This document shows positions 40,087 through 49,160 of a stretch of DNA of 64,000 bases, piece by piece. The notes beneath the pieces were generated by a model. That model was not told the DNA's origin and searched no databases. It saw only the letters and a program-made list of their open reading frames with translations. Each line of letters begins with the position of its first letter. The stretch's first letter is position 1. The position numbers were made by a program, and so were the translations under genes. Origin of the DNA: Candidatus Leptovillus gracilis. GTDB taxonomy: Bacteria; Chloroflexota; Anaerolineae; Promineifilales; Promineifilaceae. The stretch covers positions 310,001-374,000 of the forward strand of contig JADJXA010000001.1 in assembly GCA_016716065.1 (NCBI GenBank), written 5' to 3'.

Positions 40087-42879
40087 ATGTCTACCAAAAA
40101 ACTTGTTCTTATAGACGGCCACGCGCTGGCCTATCGCATGTTCTACGCCCTACCTCTCGAAGCCTTCACCACCAAAGCGGGCGAACCGACCAACGCCACC
40201 TACGGCTTCACCCGCACCCTGCTCGACCTCCTCCTGGCCGACAACCCACCCGAATACCTGGCTGTCAGCTTCGACGTGGGCAAAACCTTCCGCGACGACA
40301 TCTTCAGCGACTACAAAGGGACCCGCGAGAAGATGCCCGACGAACTGGCGCTGCAAATCGAGCGCATCCGCGACGTGGTGCGGGCGCTGAACATCCCGGT
40401 GCTGGAATTGGAAGGCTACGAAGCCGACGACGTGTTGGGCACGGTGGCCCGGCAGGCCAAACCGCTCGGCGTGCCGGTCCATATCATCACCGGCGACCGC
40501 GATCTGCTGCAACTGGTGGACGACAATACCCGCGTGGAGCTGCCCGCCCGCAGCGGCCAACCACCAGAAATTTATGATGAAACGGCCGTCAGCCGCAAAT
40601 TCGGCGTCCGGCCCGACCAGTTCGTAGACTACAAAGCCCTGGTCGGCGACACCAGCGACAACATCCCCGGCGTCAAAGGCATTGGCGAGAAAACGGCCGT
40701 CAAACTGCTCACCGAATACCACACCCTGGACGACCTCTACGCCCACCTGGAGGCCATCAAAGGGGCCATGGGCCAAAAGCTGGCCGATGGCAGAGAGAGC
40801 GCCTACCTCAGCCAGACATTGGCCCGCATCGTCACCGACGCGCCGATCCAGCTAAATATAGAAGCCTGCCGCGCCCACGATTTCCAGGCCGCGCCCGTGC
40901 TAGAAATCTTCCGCGACCTGGAGTTTCGTTCCCTCGCCAACATGCTTGTCACCTTCTTAGGCGACGAAACCGACGTGACGCTAGAAACCACCTCCGAACC
41001 GGCCACCGAAACCGTCATTGTGCGTACCCCACAGCAGTTGGCCGATCTGGTCGCGCACCTGAACCAGGCCAGCATGATCAGCTTCGATTTAGAGACCACC
41101 AGCCTGGACGAAATGCAGGCCAAAATTGTTGGCGTTTGCCTGGCGGTGCAGCCGCCGGTGAGTTATTACATCCCGGTCGGCCACCTGGCGGCCGCCGCCC
41201 AAACCACCAGCGGCCAGATGGCCCTCTTCGCCACCGCGCCGCGCCTGGCCGACGACCAACTGCCGCTGCCAACCGTGCTGGACGCCATCCGGCCGGCCCT
41301 GACCAACCCGGCCATCGCCAAAGTGGCCCACAACGCCAAATACGACGCCATTATTTATGAACGGCACGGCCTGGTAGTCTCGCCCATCACTTTCGACACG
41401 ATGATCGCCGAATGGTTGACCGACCCGGCCACCAAACACAAGGGCCTCAAAGATTTAGCCCGCCACCGCCTGGGCATCGAGATGACAGAAATCGACCACC
41501 TCATCGGCCGGGGCAAAAATCAGATCAGCTTCGCCGAAGTGCCCATCGAACTAGCCGCGCCCTATGGCGCCGCCGACGCCGATGTGACCCTGCGCCTGGT
41601 GGAACCATTGCGCGCCGAAATCAAAGAGAAAGGGCTGGAAAAAATCTTGGACCTGGAGATGCCGCTCATCGAAGTGCTGTCGGATATGGAGCAGCAGGGC
41701 ATTGGCGTGGACGTGCCGTTTTTCCGCCAGATGTCGCAAGAGTTGGCGGCGCGTCTCGACGCTCTGGAGAAAGAAATCCACGAGATTGCCGCCGAGCCGT
41801 TTAACATCAATTCCACGCAGCAGCTCAGCGACATCCTCTTTAAAAAGCTGGGCCTGCCCATTGAGGGGCTGAAGAAGACCAGCAGCGGCTATTATTCCAC
41901 CGCCGCCGACGTGCTGGAAGCATTGGCTCCGGCGGACCAGTGGGGCATTGTGAAGGTGCTGTTGGAGTACCGCGAACTGGGCAAGCTGAAAAGCACCTAC
42001 GTGGATGCCCTGCCGGAGATGGTGAACCCGGATGACGGCCGTATCCACACCAGCTTCAACCAGACCGGGGCCATCACTGGCCGGCTGGCCAGCAGCAACC
42101 CCAACCTGCAAAACATCCCCATCCGCAGCGATGTAGGGCAGCAAATCCGGCGCGGTTTTGTCGCCCGCCCCGGCTGGCAGTTCCTGGCCTGCGATTACTC
42201 CCAGGTGGAACTGCGCATCCTGGCCCATGTCTGCCAGGATGAAGCGCTGCTGGCCGCCTTCCGCGCCGACCAGGACGTTCACCGCACCACGGCCGCGGCC
42301 GTTTACAACATCCCCGTCGAACAGGTGACGTACAACCAGCGCCGCTTCGCCAAGGCTGTCAATTTTGGCCTGATTTATGGCATGGGCGCGTTCCGTCTGG
42401 CGCGCGATTCGGAACTAACACTGGCCGAGGCGGAGAACTACATCGCCGAGTATTTTGGCCGTTTCCCCGGCATCAAACAATACCTGGCGGACACCAAAGA
42501 GAGGGCGCGGCAGCAGGGTTATGTGGAGACGCTGCTGGGCCGCCGCCGTTACTTCCCGGTGTTCAAGACTCAATTGGGCGGCAGCAACCGGCAGGCGTGG
42601 CTGCGCGCCGAGCGCGAAGCCATCAACCACCCCATCCAGGGCACGGCCGCCGACATCATCAAAATCGCCATGCTGCGCCTGCACCAGGCGCTCCAAGCGG
42701 GATACCACGCGCGGATGCTGCTGCAAGTGCATGATGAACTGCTGCTGGAAGTGCCGGATGAAGAGATGACGACCGTTAAACCCCTGGTCATCGCCACCAT
42801 GTCTGAAGCCTTCCAGCTAGACGTTCCCCTCAAAGTAGAAGCCAGCACCGGCCATAACTGGCTAGAACTGAAGGATTAG
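40087..42879 (+). CDS. polA: DNA polymerase I
   Basis: 930 residues from the ATG at 40087 (MSTKKLVLIDGHALAYRMFY). There is no Shine-Dalgarno sequence, but TAAAAT lies 7 nt upstream, so a leaderless message is possible. Domains: 5'-3' exonuclease (1-~290, IDGHALAYRMFYALP, HIITGDRDLLQLV, VGDTSDNIPGVKGIGEKTA); 3'-5' exonuclease (~305-500) with intact acidic residues D334 and E336 in FDLETTSLDE, AHNAKYDAIIYE and YGAADADVTLRL, so proofreading is likely; polymerase with motif A DYSQVELRIL (D703), motif B RRFAKAVNFGLIYG and motif C VHDELLLEVP (D883). It carries out repair and Okazaki-fragment processing. Length and all motifs are normal. Confidence 0.97.
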   Translation: MSTKKLVLIDGHALAYRMFYALPLEAFTTKAGEPTNATYGFTRTLLDLLLADNPPEYLAVSFDVGKTFRDDIFSDYKGTREKMPDELALQIERIRDVVRALNIPVLELEGYEADDVLGTVARQAKPLGVPVHIITGDRDLLQLVDDNTRVELPARSGQPPEIYDETAVSRKFGVRPDQFVDYKALVGDTSDNIPGVKGIGEKTAVKLLTEYHTLDDLYAHLEAIKGAMGQKLADGRESAYLSQTLARIVTDAPIQLNIEACRAHDFQAAPVLEIFRDLEFRSLANMLVTFLGDETDVTLETTSEPATETVIVRTPQQLADLVAHLNQASMISFDLETTSLDEMQAKIVGVCLAVQPPVSYYIPVGHLAAAAQTTSGQMALFATAPRLADDQLPLPTVLDAIRPALTNPAIAKVAHNAKYDAIIYERHGLVVSPITFDTMIAEWLTDPATKHKGLKDLARHRLGIEMTEIDHLIGRGKNQISFAEVPIELAAPYGAADADVTLRLVEPLRAEIKEKGLEKILDLEMPLIEVLSDMEQQGIGVDVPFFRQMSQELAARLDALEKEIHEIAAEPFNINSTQQLSDILFKKLGLPIEGLKKTSSGYYSTAADVLEALAPADQWGIVKVLLEYRELGKLKSTYVDALPEMVNPDDGRIHTSFNQTGAITGRLASSNPNLQNIPIRSDVGQQIRRGFVARPGWQFLACDYSQVELRILAHVCQDEALLAAFRADQDVHRTTAAAVYNIPVEQVTYNQRRFAKAVNFGLIYGMGAFRLARDSELTLAEAENYIAEYFGRFPGIKQYLADTKERARQQGYVETLLGRRRYFPVFKTQLGGSNRQAWLRAEREAINHPIQGTAADIIKIAMLRLHQALQAGYHARMLLQVHDELLLEVPDEEMTTVKPLVIATMSEAFQLDVPLKVEASTGHNWLELKD

Positions 42880-42882
42880 ACT

Positions 42883-42901
42883 GTGGCACGTGGCACGTGG
42901 C
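42883..42901. repeat. Short heptamer repeat GTGGCAC
   Basis: Two full copies and a partial third of gtggcac immediately after the polA stop codon, with 7-bp period. It is the smallest member of the heptamer repeat class in the window. Confidence 0.6.
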
Positions 42902-42978
42902 GTTTGGTCAGAAGCCACGGCCTTTGGCCCAAGCGCCTATCGGCTAACCACCACCCATAACGGAACAGAGCTTACGGA

Positions 42979-43782
42979 ATGCGAAACACCCCCATGATCC
43001 CAGACATCCTCAACCAACTGGAAGCCAACATCCGTACGGTAGGCCGGCAAGAACGCACCGTCATCACCCAGGCGCACTTTGAAATCTTCATCTCCCCGCG
43101 CCGGCTAGACCATCTCAGCTTTGCCATCCCGCTGCCAGAAGCCCCCCGCCAATGGGCCACGGCCGTAACCGAAATGCAGGCCACCTTCGCCCAACATCAC
43201 AAGCGGGCGCGCCTGGAATACATCGCCGATCTACACCCGGACCTGGCCCCCGCCCTGGAACAGGCCGGCCTGGTCTGCGAAAGCCGCGCGCCCGTCATGG
43301 CGCTGGACATGGCAAAACTGTCGCCGCCGCCCGCGCTGCCGCCCCCGGCCACCTACCACCCCCTCTTCCCCGACGACGAAGCCCTGCTGCGAACCTATCT
43401 CCGCCATCAGAGCCTGGCCTACGGCGGAACCGGCGCAGCGGAAGCGATGGATTGGCTGCCTAATCTACAAAATGGGCTGGCCAACAGGAGCGTTCTGGGC
43501 GCTTACCTCCTCCAAGACAACGAAATGGTCTCCGGGGCAGTCATCCAAATAGGCGCAGGCATCGGCGAACTTGCCGGGGTTTGGAGCGCGTCCACGCGGC
43601 GCAAGCGCGGTCTGGCCTTTGCCTTGTGCCAACAGTTGTTAGCGGAGTATACGGCCGTTGGTTACTCCCACTGCTGGCTCTCGGCCGCCGAAGGCGCACA
43701 GCGCTTATACGAAAAACTGGGCTTTGTCACGGTAGGCGCACAGTTGAACTACGGCGCAGCCCTACCCATCCACCCGGCTTAA
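42979..43782 (+). CDS. GNAT-family N-acetyltransferase
   Basis: 267 residues, starting MRNTPMIPDILNQLEANIR; a start at 42994 is also possible. The N-terminal half is a degenerate acetyltransferase-like lobe. The C-terminal half carries the acetyl-CoA fold: ELAGVWSASTRRKRGLAFALCQQLLAEY, in which R-x-x-G-L-A is the pyrophosphate-binding loop (R/QxxGxG/A variant), then CWLSAAEGAQRLYEKLGFVTVG, the usual last strand and helix. The substrate cannot be inferred. No partner gene is attached: polA ends 100 bp upstream and the acyltransferase remnant follows. Confidence 0.8.
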   Translation: MRNTPMIPDILNQLEANIRTVGRQERTVITQAHFEIFISPRRLDHLSFAIPLPEAPRQWATAVTEMQATFAQHHKRARLEYIADLHPDLAPALEQAGLVCESRAPVMALDMAKLSPPPALPPPATYHPLFPDDEALLRTYLRHQSLAYGGTGAAEAMDWLPNLQNGLANRSVLGAYLLQDNEMVSGAVIQIGAGIGELAGVWSASTRRKRGLAFALCQQLLAEYTAVGYSHCWLSAAEGAQRLYEKLGFVTVGAQLNYGAALPIHPA

Positions 43783-43933
43783 CCAGAAAAAGAGTTCGAC
43801 CATCCAACCATCCGCACTGCTACAATTCGGATTTTCCGTGCCACTTTTGGGCGCATTCCGTGTTATGACACATGGAAGAGCGACGCGCTCCCAGAGAAAT
43901 GGAGATTCACATGGCCGATCACCTGTTCGAAAA

Positions 43934-44158
43934 TTTTGGGATGACGGCCGTAAAGAAGTGCGCTTCAACAACATTTTCTGGCCCAGCGGCGACAAAGAAG
44001 CCGACATCGGCCACCTACAAAACTTATACAAAGATGTGCAGGGTAAGTTCCCCACACTCCTGGTAGACGCAAAGAACTATTGGACAATACAGCAATTTAT
44101 GAAAAAATATCGGGGAGCCAATAAACACCCGGAGGGCGAGTCCGGTCATTGGCGCTAA
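43934..44158 (+). pseudogene. Remnant of a PlsC-like acyltransferase gene
   Basis: The frame encodes DDGRKEVRFNNIFWPSGD followed by KEADIGHLQNLYKDV. This lines up with DYGRKSVRFGPTFKPSGD and LEADLPIIKSFYDGV at the C-terminus of the intact acyltransferase gene 90 bp downstream. The upstream part with the catalytic HX4D and EGTR blocks is gone; bases before 43934 do not match in any frame. The tail after the aligned part (LLVDAKNYWTIQQFMKKYRG) is different. It reads as a broken tandem duplicate or the decayed end of a related gene. No ribosome-binding site precedes it. Confidence 0.6.
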
Positions 44159-44173
44159 CCATACTCGACAAGG

Positions 44174-44236
44174 CGACAAGCTGACATCCGACAAGGTGAC
44201 AAAATGTCAGATTATGGCCTTTGCGAGTATAAAATC
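44174..44236 (+). repeat. Dispersed ~65-bp repeat, copy in the acyltransferase leader
   Basis: Contains CGACAAGG, TGACAAAATGTCAG, then TTATGGCCTTTGCGAG and ATAAAA. It matches the minus strand of 58835-58898 over about 65 bp with few mismatches. It lies immediately upstream of the acyltransferase ATG. Confidence 0.75.
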
Positions 44237-44248
44237 TGAGGATATGAC

Positions 44249-44899
44249 ATGACCGTAGAAAATGATATTACTTACCTTCCACCAGCGGGCGAAACCATCG
44301 TGCCACAGTTAGGCGAACACGTCCCGCGGCGCGGCGGACCCCTTGCCCGCAGCTTTGCCCGCCTGACCATGCGCCTGTTTGGTTGGAAAATCGAAGGCAC
44401 AGTGCCCAATACCGATAAAATGCTGATTATCGGCGCCCCGCACACATCCAATTGGGATTGGATTTTGGTGATGTTCACCGCTTATGCGTTGGGGGTGCGC
44501 ATTTCGTGGATGGCGAAGCATACACTGTTCAAAAAACCGTTTGGCGGCATCATGCGCTGGCTCGGCGGGGTGGCGGTTGATCGGCGCGCTAAAAATGGCA
44601 CGGTAGATCAGGCTATCAGCAGCTTTAAGGAAAGAGAAAAACTGGTTCTGTGCATTACGCCCGAAGGCACACGCGGCAAAGTACGTGAATGGAGACGCGG
44701 GTTTTACCACATCGCCCAGGGCGCAGATGTGCCGGTGGTGGTGGCGGCGTTTGATTACGGCCGTAAATCCGTCCGTTTTGGCCCCACCTTCAAACCCAGC
44801 GGTGATCTAGAAGCCGATTTACCTATCATCAAATCCTTTTACGATGGGGTGGTTGCCCGGCATCAGCAGCACTCTTTCACCACAAAAGCACCGGCGTAA
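44249..44899 (+). CDS. PlsC-like 1-acyl-glycerol-3-phosphate acyltransferase
   Basis: 216 residues with GAGGATATGAC before the ATG. The acyltransferase motifs are intact: HX4D as H65-TSNW-D70 in APHTSNWDWILV, the EGTRG substrate block at 139-143 in ITPEGTRGKV, and the late P-V-V-V strand (DVPVVVAAFDYG). Enzymes of this fold move an acyl chain to lysophosphatidate or another lysolipid at the inner membrane face. HTSNWD and the short length fit the 1-acyl-sn-glycerol-3-phosphate subfamily, though other lysolipids are possible. Its stop is 9 nt from the convergent purB stop, with no terminator between. Confidence 0.85.
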   Translation: MTVENDITYLPPAGETIVPQLGEHVPRRGGPLARSFARLTMRLFGWKIEGTVPNTDKMLIIGAPHTSNWDWILVMFTAYALGVRISWMAKHTLFKKPFGGIMRWLGGVAVDRRAKNGTVDQAISSFKEREKLVLCITPEGTRGKVREWRRGFYHIAQGADVPVVVAAFDYGRKSVRFGPTFKPSGDLEADLPIIKSFYDGVVARHQQHSFTTKAPA

Positions 44900-44908
44900 C
44901 GGCCGTTC

Positions 44909-46336
44909 CTAGCCCAGACCCCGCACCCCACCACCGCGCCGACCCAAAAAAATGCGCACCGTCTGGGCCAGGGCCAGCGCCCGCTCCCCAGCCGTGCCTG
45001 TATGGGCCGAGGCGTCCATCAACTCATGGACCTGCACGGCCGTTAGAAAACGGCCGATTTCCTCATCCCCGGCTAACAAACCCACCAATGGATTATCCTC
45101 ACCACGCCGCAACGCCTCCCAGGCTTGCAGGCTGGCCGCCCGAATCCATTCATGCCCGGCCTGGCGGCTGGCCCCGGCGGCCACCAACGCCATCAACACC
45201 CGCTCGGTCGCCGCAAAGGGGCCATACACAGCCATGTTGCTGGCGATAGCTGCCTGGTCAATCACCATCTCGGCCACAACGCGCTCGGCGCGCAGCAGCA
45301 TCTCATCGGTCGCCAAAAAGCCCTCGGCCTGGAAAATGCGTCGGTTGGCCGAATCGTCCAGGCTGCGTTCCAGGATGGCCTGGCTGGCGTTGTCCCAGGC
45401 GATGGCCGGCAGCCCGGCGACATAACGCGCCAGGGAGCAGATGTTTTCCATGTTGATGGGGTTGCGCTTAAACGGCATGGCCGACGAGCCAACCTGTTTT
45501 TGGCCGAATGGTTCGGCCCATTCGCCAAAGGGCGGCGACTGCAAAATGCGAAAATCAAGGGCAAATTTGTGCAGCGAGGCGGCCATGCCGGCCAATACTT
45601 GCTGCACGCGCAGATCTTGCTGACGAGTGTAGGTTTGGGTGGCGATGGGGAAGTAGGGCAGCCCCAGCAGCCGCATGGCCTCCGCTTCCATCGCCTGCGG
45701 CGTTGTGCCAGAGCCGGTCAGCAGATCCTGGTAAGCCGCCTGGGTTCCGACGGCGCCTTTCAGCCCCTTGCCGCGCAAATTTTGGCGCAGGTTTTGCAGT
45801 TGGATGAAATCTTCCAGCAAATCTTGGGCATAGACGGCAAAGCGATAGCCCAGGGTGGTGGGTTCGGCGGGTTGGATGTGGGTATGGGCCAGGGTGGGCA
45901 GCACGGCCGTTGCCTCAATTTTTTCCACCAGCCGCTCCAGCAGCGCCGCCAGCCGTTCCAACAGCAAGTCTGTGGCCTGGCGCAGGCGAAGCGCGTCCAC
46001 GTTGTCGGTAATGTCGGCGCTGGTCGCCCCCCAGTGGATGACGCCGCCGCCCTCTGGGCACTGCTCGGCAAAGGCGCGAATTTCGGCCATCACGTCATGG
46101 CGCGTTTCTTGCTCAATTTCCAGGGCGCGGGCGATGTCTATCTGGTCAGCGTGGTTTTGTAGGTCGGCTAACTGGACGGCCGTTACCAACCCTGCCTGGT
46201 GCTGAGCCGCCGCCAACGCCACCCACACCTGCCGCATCAACCGCCGCTTGTGGGCTTCCGACCACAGCTGGCGCATGGCCGGGCTGCCATAACGCCAGGA
46301 AAATGGCGAGATATAGGTTTGATGGTCAAAGCTCAT
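44909..46336 (-). CDS. purB: Adenylosuccinate lyase
   Basis: 475 residues of the fumarase/aspartase superfamily. The superfamily signature is GSSAMPFKRNPINMEN, holding the flexible catalytic-serine loop. HWGATSADITDN and TLAHTHIQPAEPTTLGYR are the other two conserved regions and carry the catalytic histidine. The TSxD motif (TSADI) and the absence of argininosuccinate-lyase markers favour adenylosuccinate lyase, which acts at two steps of purine synthesis by releasing fumarate. The start ATG overlaps the preceding 62-aa gene by 4 nt. IMP dehydrogenase lies 360 bp upstream on the same strand, so purine genes are partly grouped. Confidence 0.9.
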   Translation of the reverse strand: MSFDHQTYISPFSWRYGSPAMRQLWSEAHKRRLMRQVWVALAAAQHQAGLVTAVQLADLQNHADQIDIARALEIEQETRHDVMAEIRAFAEQCPEGGGVIHWGATSADITDNVDALRLRQATDLLLERLAALLERLVEKIEATAVLPTLAHTHIQPAEPTTLGYRFAVYAQDLLEDFIQLQNLRQNLRGKGLKGAVGTQAAYQDLLTGSGTTPQAMEAEAMRLLGLPYFPIATQTYTRQQDLRVQQVLAGMAASLHKFALDFRILQSPPFGEWAEPFGQKQVGSSAMPFKRNPINMENICSLARYVAGLPAIAWDNASQAILERSLDDSANRRIFQAEGFLATDEMLLRAERVVAEMVIDQAAIASNMAVYGPFAATERVLMALVAAGASRQAGHEWIRAASLQAWEALRRGEDNPLVGLLAGDEEIGRFLTAVQVHELMDASAHTGTAGERALALAQTVRIFLGRRGGGVRGLG

Positions 46337-46521
46337 TCAGATGATTCCTCAACGGCCGTTTGTGTTTGCTTCCGGCGTTTACGACCCGGCTTGCGTTTCA
46401 CCTCATCCTGCAACGCCCGTGTCTCTTCCGCCAGGCGGCTGCGTTCCTCACGCAGGCGCGACAAAATTTCGGCGTTTTTGTTCTCTTGCTCGTCGGTGAG
46501 CTTTATTTTCCCCTTCACCAT
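46333..46521 (-). CDS. Small charged coiled-coil protein overlapping purB, 62 aa
   Basis: Starts MVKGKIKLTDEQENKNAEIL with GAGGAG 10 nt upstream. It is nearly all charged helix (RLREERSRLAEETRALQDEV), ending in a basic patch (KRKPGRKRRKQTQ) and an acidic tail. The stop overlaps the purB start in the ATGA arrangement, so it should be translated ahead of purB. No known family is recognised. It could be a nucleic-acid-binding or regulatory peptide, or merely serve coupling. Confidence 0.6.
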   Translation of the reverse strand: MVKGKIKLTDEQENKNAEILSRLREERSRLAEETRALQDEVKRKPGRKRRKQTQTAVEESSE

Positions 46522-46574
46522 GACCCAACACTCCTCACCCGATACGCAAAACAGATTTTAGTGTTCAGTAATCG

Positions 46575-46691
46575 GTATACAGTATACAGTATTCAGTATC
46601 CAGTATTCAGTATCCAGTAAGAAGCACCACTTAACTGAACACTGAACACTCAAAACTGAACACTCAAAACTGAACACTGAACACTGAAAAC
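46575..46691. repeat. Two heptamer tandem repeats (GTATTCA/GTATCCA and ACTGAAC/ACTCAAA)
   Basis: 46575-46620: gtataca-gtataca-gtattca-gtatcca-gtattca-gtatcca. 46633-46691: eight units of actgaac or actcaaa. Both keep an exact 7-bp period. They fill the gap between guaB and the purB gene pair, leaving little room for a promoter. Confidence 0.9.
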
Positions 46692-46696
46692 ATCCC

Positions 46697-48178
46697 CTAA
46701 CGCCTCGCCTGATAATTCGGCGCTTCTTTGGTGATTAGAATACCATGCGGATGGCTTTCCAGCAGACCGGCATTGGTGATCTGCACAAAACGGGATTTTT
46801 CCTGGAGTTCTGGCAGGTTTGCCGCCCCTACGTAACCCATCCCAGAGCGCAGACCGCCCATCATCTGGTACAGGATGTCGGCCAATTTGCCCCGATACGG
46901 TACCTGACCTTCCACCCCTTCCGGGACCAATTTATCTCGTTCGCTTTTGCTTTTTACACCGCTGGCATAGCGGTCGGCGCCGTGGCCTTGCATGGCCCCC
47001 AGGCTGCCCATACCGCGATATACCTTGTAGCGGCGGCCTTCGTACATAAACACATCGCCAGGGCTTTCCTCCAGACCGGCCAACATCGAACCGAACATCA
47101 CCGCGTCGGCCCCGGCAGCCAGCGCTTTGACAATATCGCCGCTGTATTTGATGCCGCCATCGGCGATGCAGGGCACATCGTGCCGGTGGCACTCGGCGGC
47201 GCAGTCCATGAGCGCCGTTAGTTGGGGCACGCCGGCCCCGGCCACCACCCGCGTGGTGCAGATGGAGCCAGCGCCAATGCCCACCTTGACGGCGTCGGCC
47301 CCGGCGTGGACCAGGTCGCGCACGGCCGCAGCCGTGGCCACGTTGCCGCCAATCACCGGCAGGTCCGGGTAGCGGCGTTTAATCTCTTCCAGAGTCGCCA
47401 GCACCAGTGCGGTATGGGCGTGGGCGGTATCAATCAACACCACATCCACGCCAGCCTGTACCAACAGTTCCAGCCGCCCCAACCCCTTGTCGCCCACGCC
47501 AATGGCGGCGGCGGCCAGCAAACGGCCGTTGTCATCGCTGACAGCGTTCGGATAATCAATTTTCTTGAGAATATCCTTGACGGTGATGAGACCCTTCAGA
47601 CGGCCGTCGCCATCCACCAGCGGCAGTTTTTCGATGCGGTGGGTGTGCAAAATCTCCCGCGCCGCCGTCAGGGTTGTGCCCACCGGGGCGGTGATCAGGT
47701 GTTCGCTGGTCATGAATTCGGCTATTTTTTGTTCGCCGGGCACCACAAAACGCACGTCGCGATTGGTGAGGATGCCCACCAGACGGCCGTCATCATCGGT
47801 GATGGGCACGCCGGAGATGCGGTAACGGCTCATCAACGTTTCGGCGTCGGCCAGGGTATCGTCGGCCTTCAGGGTGATGGGGTCCACGATCATGCCAGCT
47901 TCCGAGCGCTTCACTTTGTCTACCTCAGCGGCCTGGTCGGCCGGGGCCAGATTGCGGTGGATGACCGCCAGCCCGCCCATGCGGGCCAATCCAATGCCCA
48001 TGGGCGCTTCGCTGACCGTATCCATAGCCGCCGAGAGGACAGGAATGTTCAGGTAAATGTCGCGCACCAGCCGGGTGCGCAAGCTGACATCGGCCGGCAG
48101 CACGCTGGAATAGCCTGGAACCAACAGCACGTCGTCGAACGTTAATGCCAGACCAGATATTTTTTGTTCAATTTCCAT
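46697..48178 (-). CDS. guaB: IMP dehydrogenase
   Basis: 493 residues from the ATG at 48178 (MEIEQKISGLALTFDDVLLV), chosen because GGGGAGG sits 8 nt upstream. The (beta/alpha)8 barrel is split by a CBS pair (~residues 93-220, VDPITLKADDTLADAETLMS and EFMTSEHLITAPVGTTL). The catalytic cysteine is C307 in GAGSICTTRVVAG. The flap carries KVYRGMGSLGAM and the active-site YRG; the potassium-binding G-x-G-S segment is normal. It makes XMP from IMP with NAD+, the rate-limiting step to guanine nucleotides. Length and motifs are ordinary. Confidence 0.96.
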   Translation of the reverse strand: MEIEQKISGLALTFDDVLLVPGYSSVLPADVSLRTRLVRDIYLNIPVLSAAMDTVSEAPMGIGLARMGGLAVIHRNLAPADQAAEVDKVKRSEAGMIVDPITLKADDTLADAETLMSRYRISGVPITDDDGRLVGILTNRDVRFVVPGEQKIAEFMTSEHLITAPVGTTLTAAREILHTHRIEKLPLVDGDGRLKGLITVKDILKKIDYPNAVSDDNGRLLAAAAIGVGDKGLGRLELLVQAGVDVVLIDTAHAHTALVLATLEEIKRRYPDLPVIGGNVATAAAVRDLVHAGADAVKVGIGAGSICTTRVVAGAGVPQLTALMDCAAECHRHDVPCIADGGIKYSGDIVKALAAGADAVMFGSMLAGLEESPGDVFMYEGRRYKVYRGMGSLGAMQGHGADRYASGVKSKSERDKLVPEGVEGQVPYRGKLADILYQMMGGLRSGMGYVGAANLPELQEKSRFVQITNAGLLESHPHGILITKEAPNYQARR

Positions 48179-48252
48179 GAGTTGACCTCCCCAAGAATGG
48201 TTGCCAGAGAAAAAAGTGGGCGGTGAATGGCTCAAGTCTATTGGCCTGAGGT

Positions 48253-49140
48253 TTACCGCCCGGCTTCGCGCCGGGGTTTGGGCTTGTAGACGCGCGATTT
48301 CTTGCGGTCCAAAAAGGCCGGCAGTCTATCGTTGCGGGACAAAACAATCCACACGCCAACCAACGCCAGGCCCAGGGCGGCGAGCATGGAGTAAGTGATG
48401 AAGGTGCTGCCAACGGCCGTCTGGTCGGGCCGGAACAGCTCGATCCAGGCGCGGTTGCCGCCCCACCAGGCCAGGAAAAGGCCAAATAGTGTGCCGGTAG
48501 CCCAAACATCGCGGTAACGGCCGTTCAGCCACACCAACAAGCCAAAGCCAATAAATAACACAATGGACTCATACAAAAACGTCGGGTGGAACCGGGTTTC
48601 CAAAGGATAAGTCGCCAGATTGTTGTAAGGAGCGATGCGATGTGGGGTCTCAATCAAAATCCCCCAGGGTAATGTGGTGGGCGGGCCATACAACTCCTGA
48701 TTGATAAAATTGCCCCAGCGCCCAATGGCCTGCGCCAGAAGCAGGGCCGGGCCGGCCACGTCGGCGTAATGCCAAAATTTCAGCCGCCGCCACTGCACGT
48801 AAACTGTGCCAACCACGGCCGCGCCAACGAAACCGCCCAGGATGTTGACGCCTCCCTGACGGATGTTGATGATGTCCATAAACGAGGTGTATTGGCCGCC
48901 ATCTATCATGTCTAGCAGGACATAGGTCAGCCGGGCAAAGATGTAGCCGGAAAAAATAACCAGAATGGCGGCGTTAAGCAGATCATCCACACTCTGGCCT
49001 CGTTTTTCGATCTCGCGGCTGGCCCACCAGATACCGGCCAGTATTCCGGCCGTCACCAGGATGCCGTACCAGTAAATGGCGAAGCCATCGCCAATGGGAA
49101 TGGTGAATGCTATGGGGTCAATTTGTATACCATCTAACAT
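48253..49140 (-). CDS. lgt: Prolipoprotein diacylglyceryl transferase
   Basis: 295 residues with seven membrane helices. The Lgt signature is at ~137-150 (GRWGNFINQELYG), including the essential arginine and asparagine; GIYWYGILVTAG near the N-terminus and HPTFLYESIV are further conserved blocks. The enzyme transfers diacylglycerol to the lipobox cysteine of preprolipoproteins in the membrane and would serve the several lipoproteins of this window. The C-terminal ~25 residues are basic (DRKKSRVYKPKPRREAGR), on the cytoplasmic side. It lies between guaB and the sulfatase-like gene, all on the minus strand. Confidence 0.95.
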   Translation of the reverse strand: MLDGIQIDPIAFTIPIGDGFAIYWYGILVTAGILAGIWWASREIEKRGQSVDDLLNAAILVIFSGYIFARLTYVLLDMIDGGQYTSFMDIINIRQGGVNILGGFVGAAVVGTVYVQWRRLKFWHYADVAGPALLLAQAIGRWGNFINQELYGPPTTLPWGILIETPHRIAPYNNLATYPLETRFHPTFLYESIVLFIGFGLLVWLNGRYRDVWATGTLFGLFLAWWGGNRAWIELFRPDQTAVGSTFITYSMLAALGLALVGVWIVLSRNDRLPAFLDRKKSRVYKPKPRREAGR

Positions 49141-49160
49141 TGTGGGTTCCTTAATCTCAT

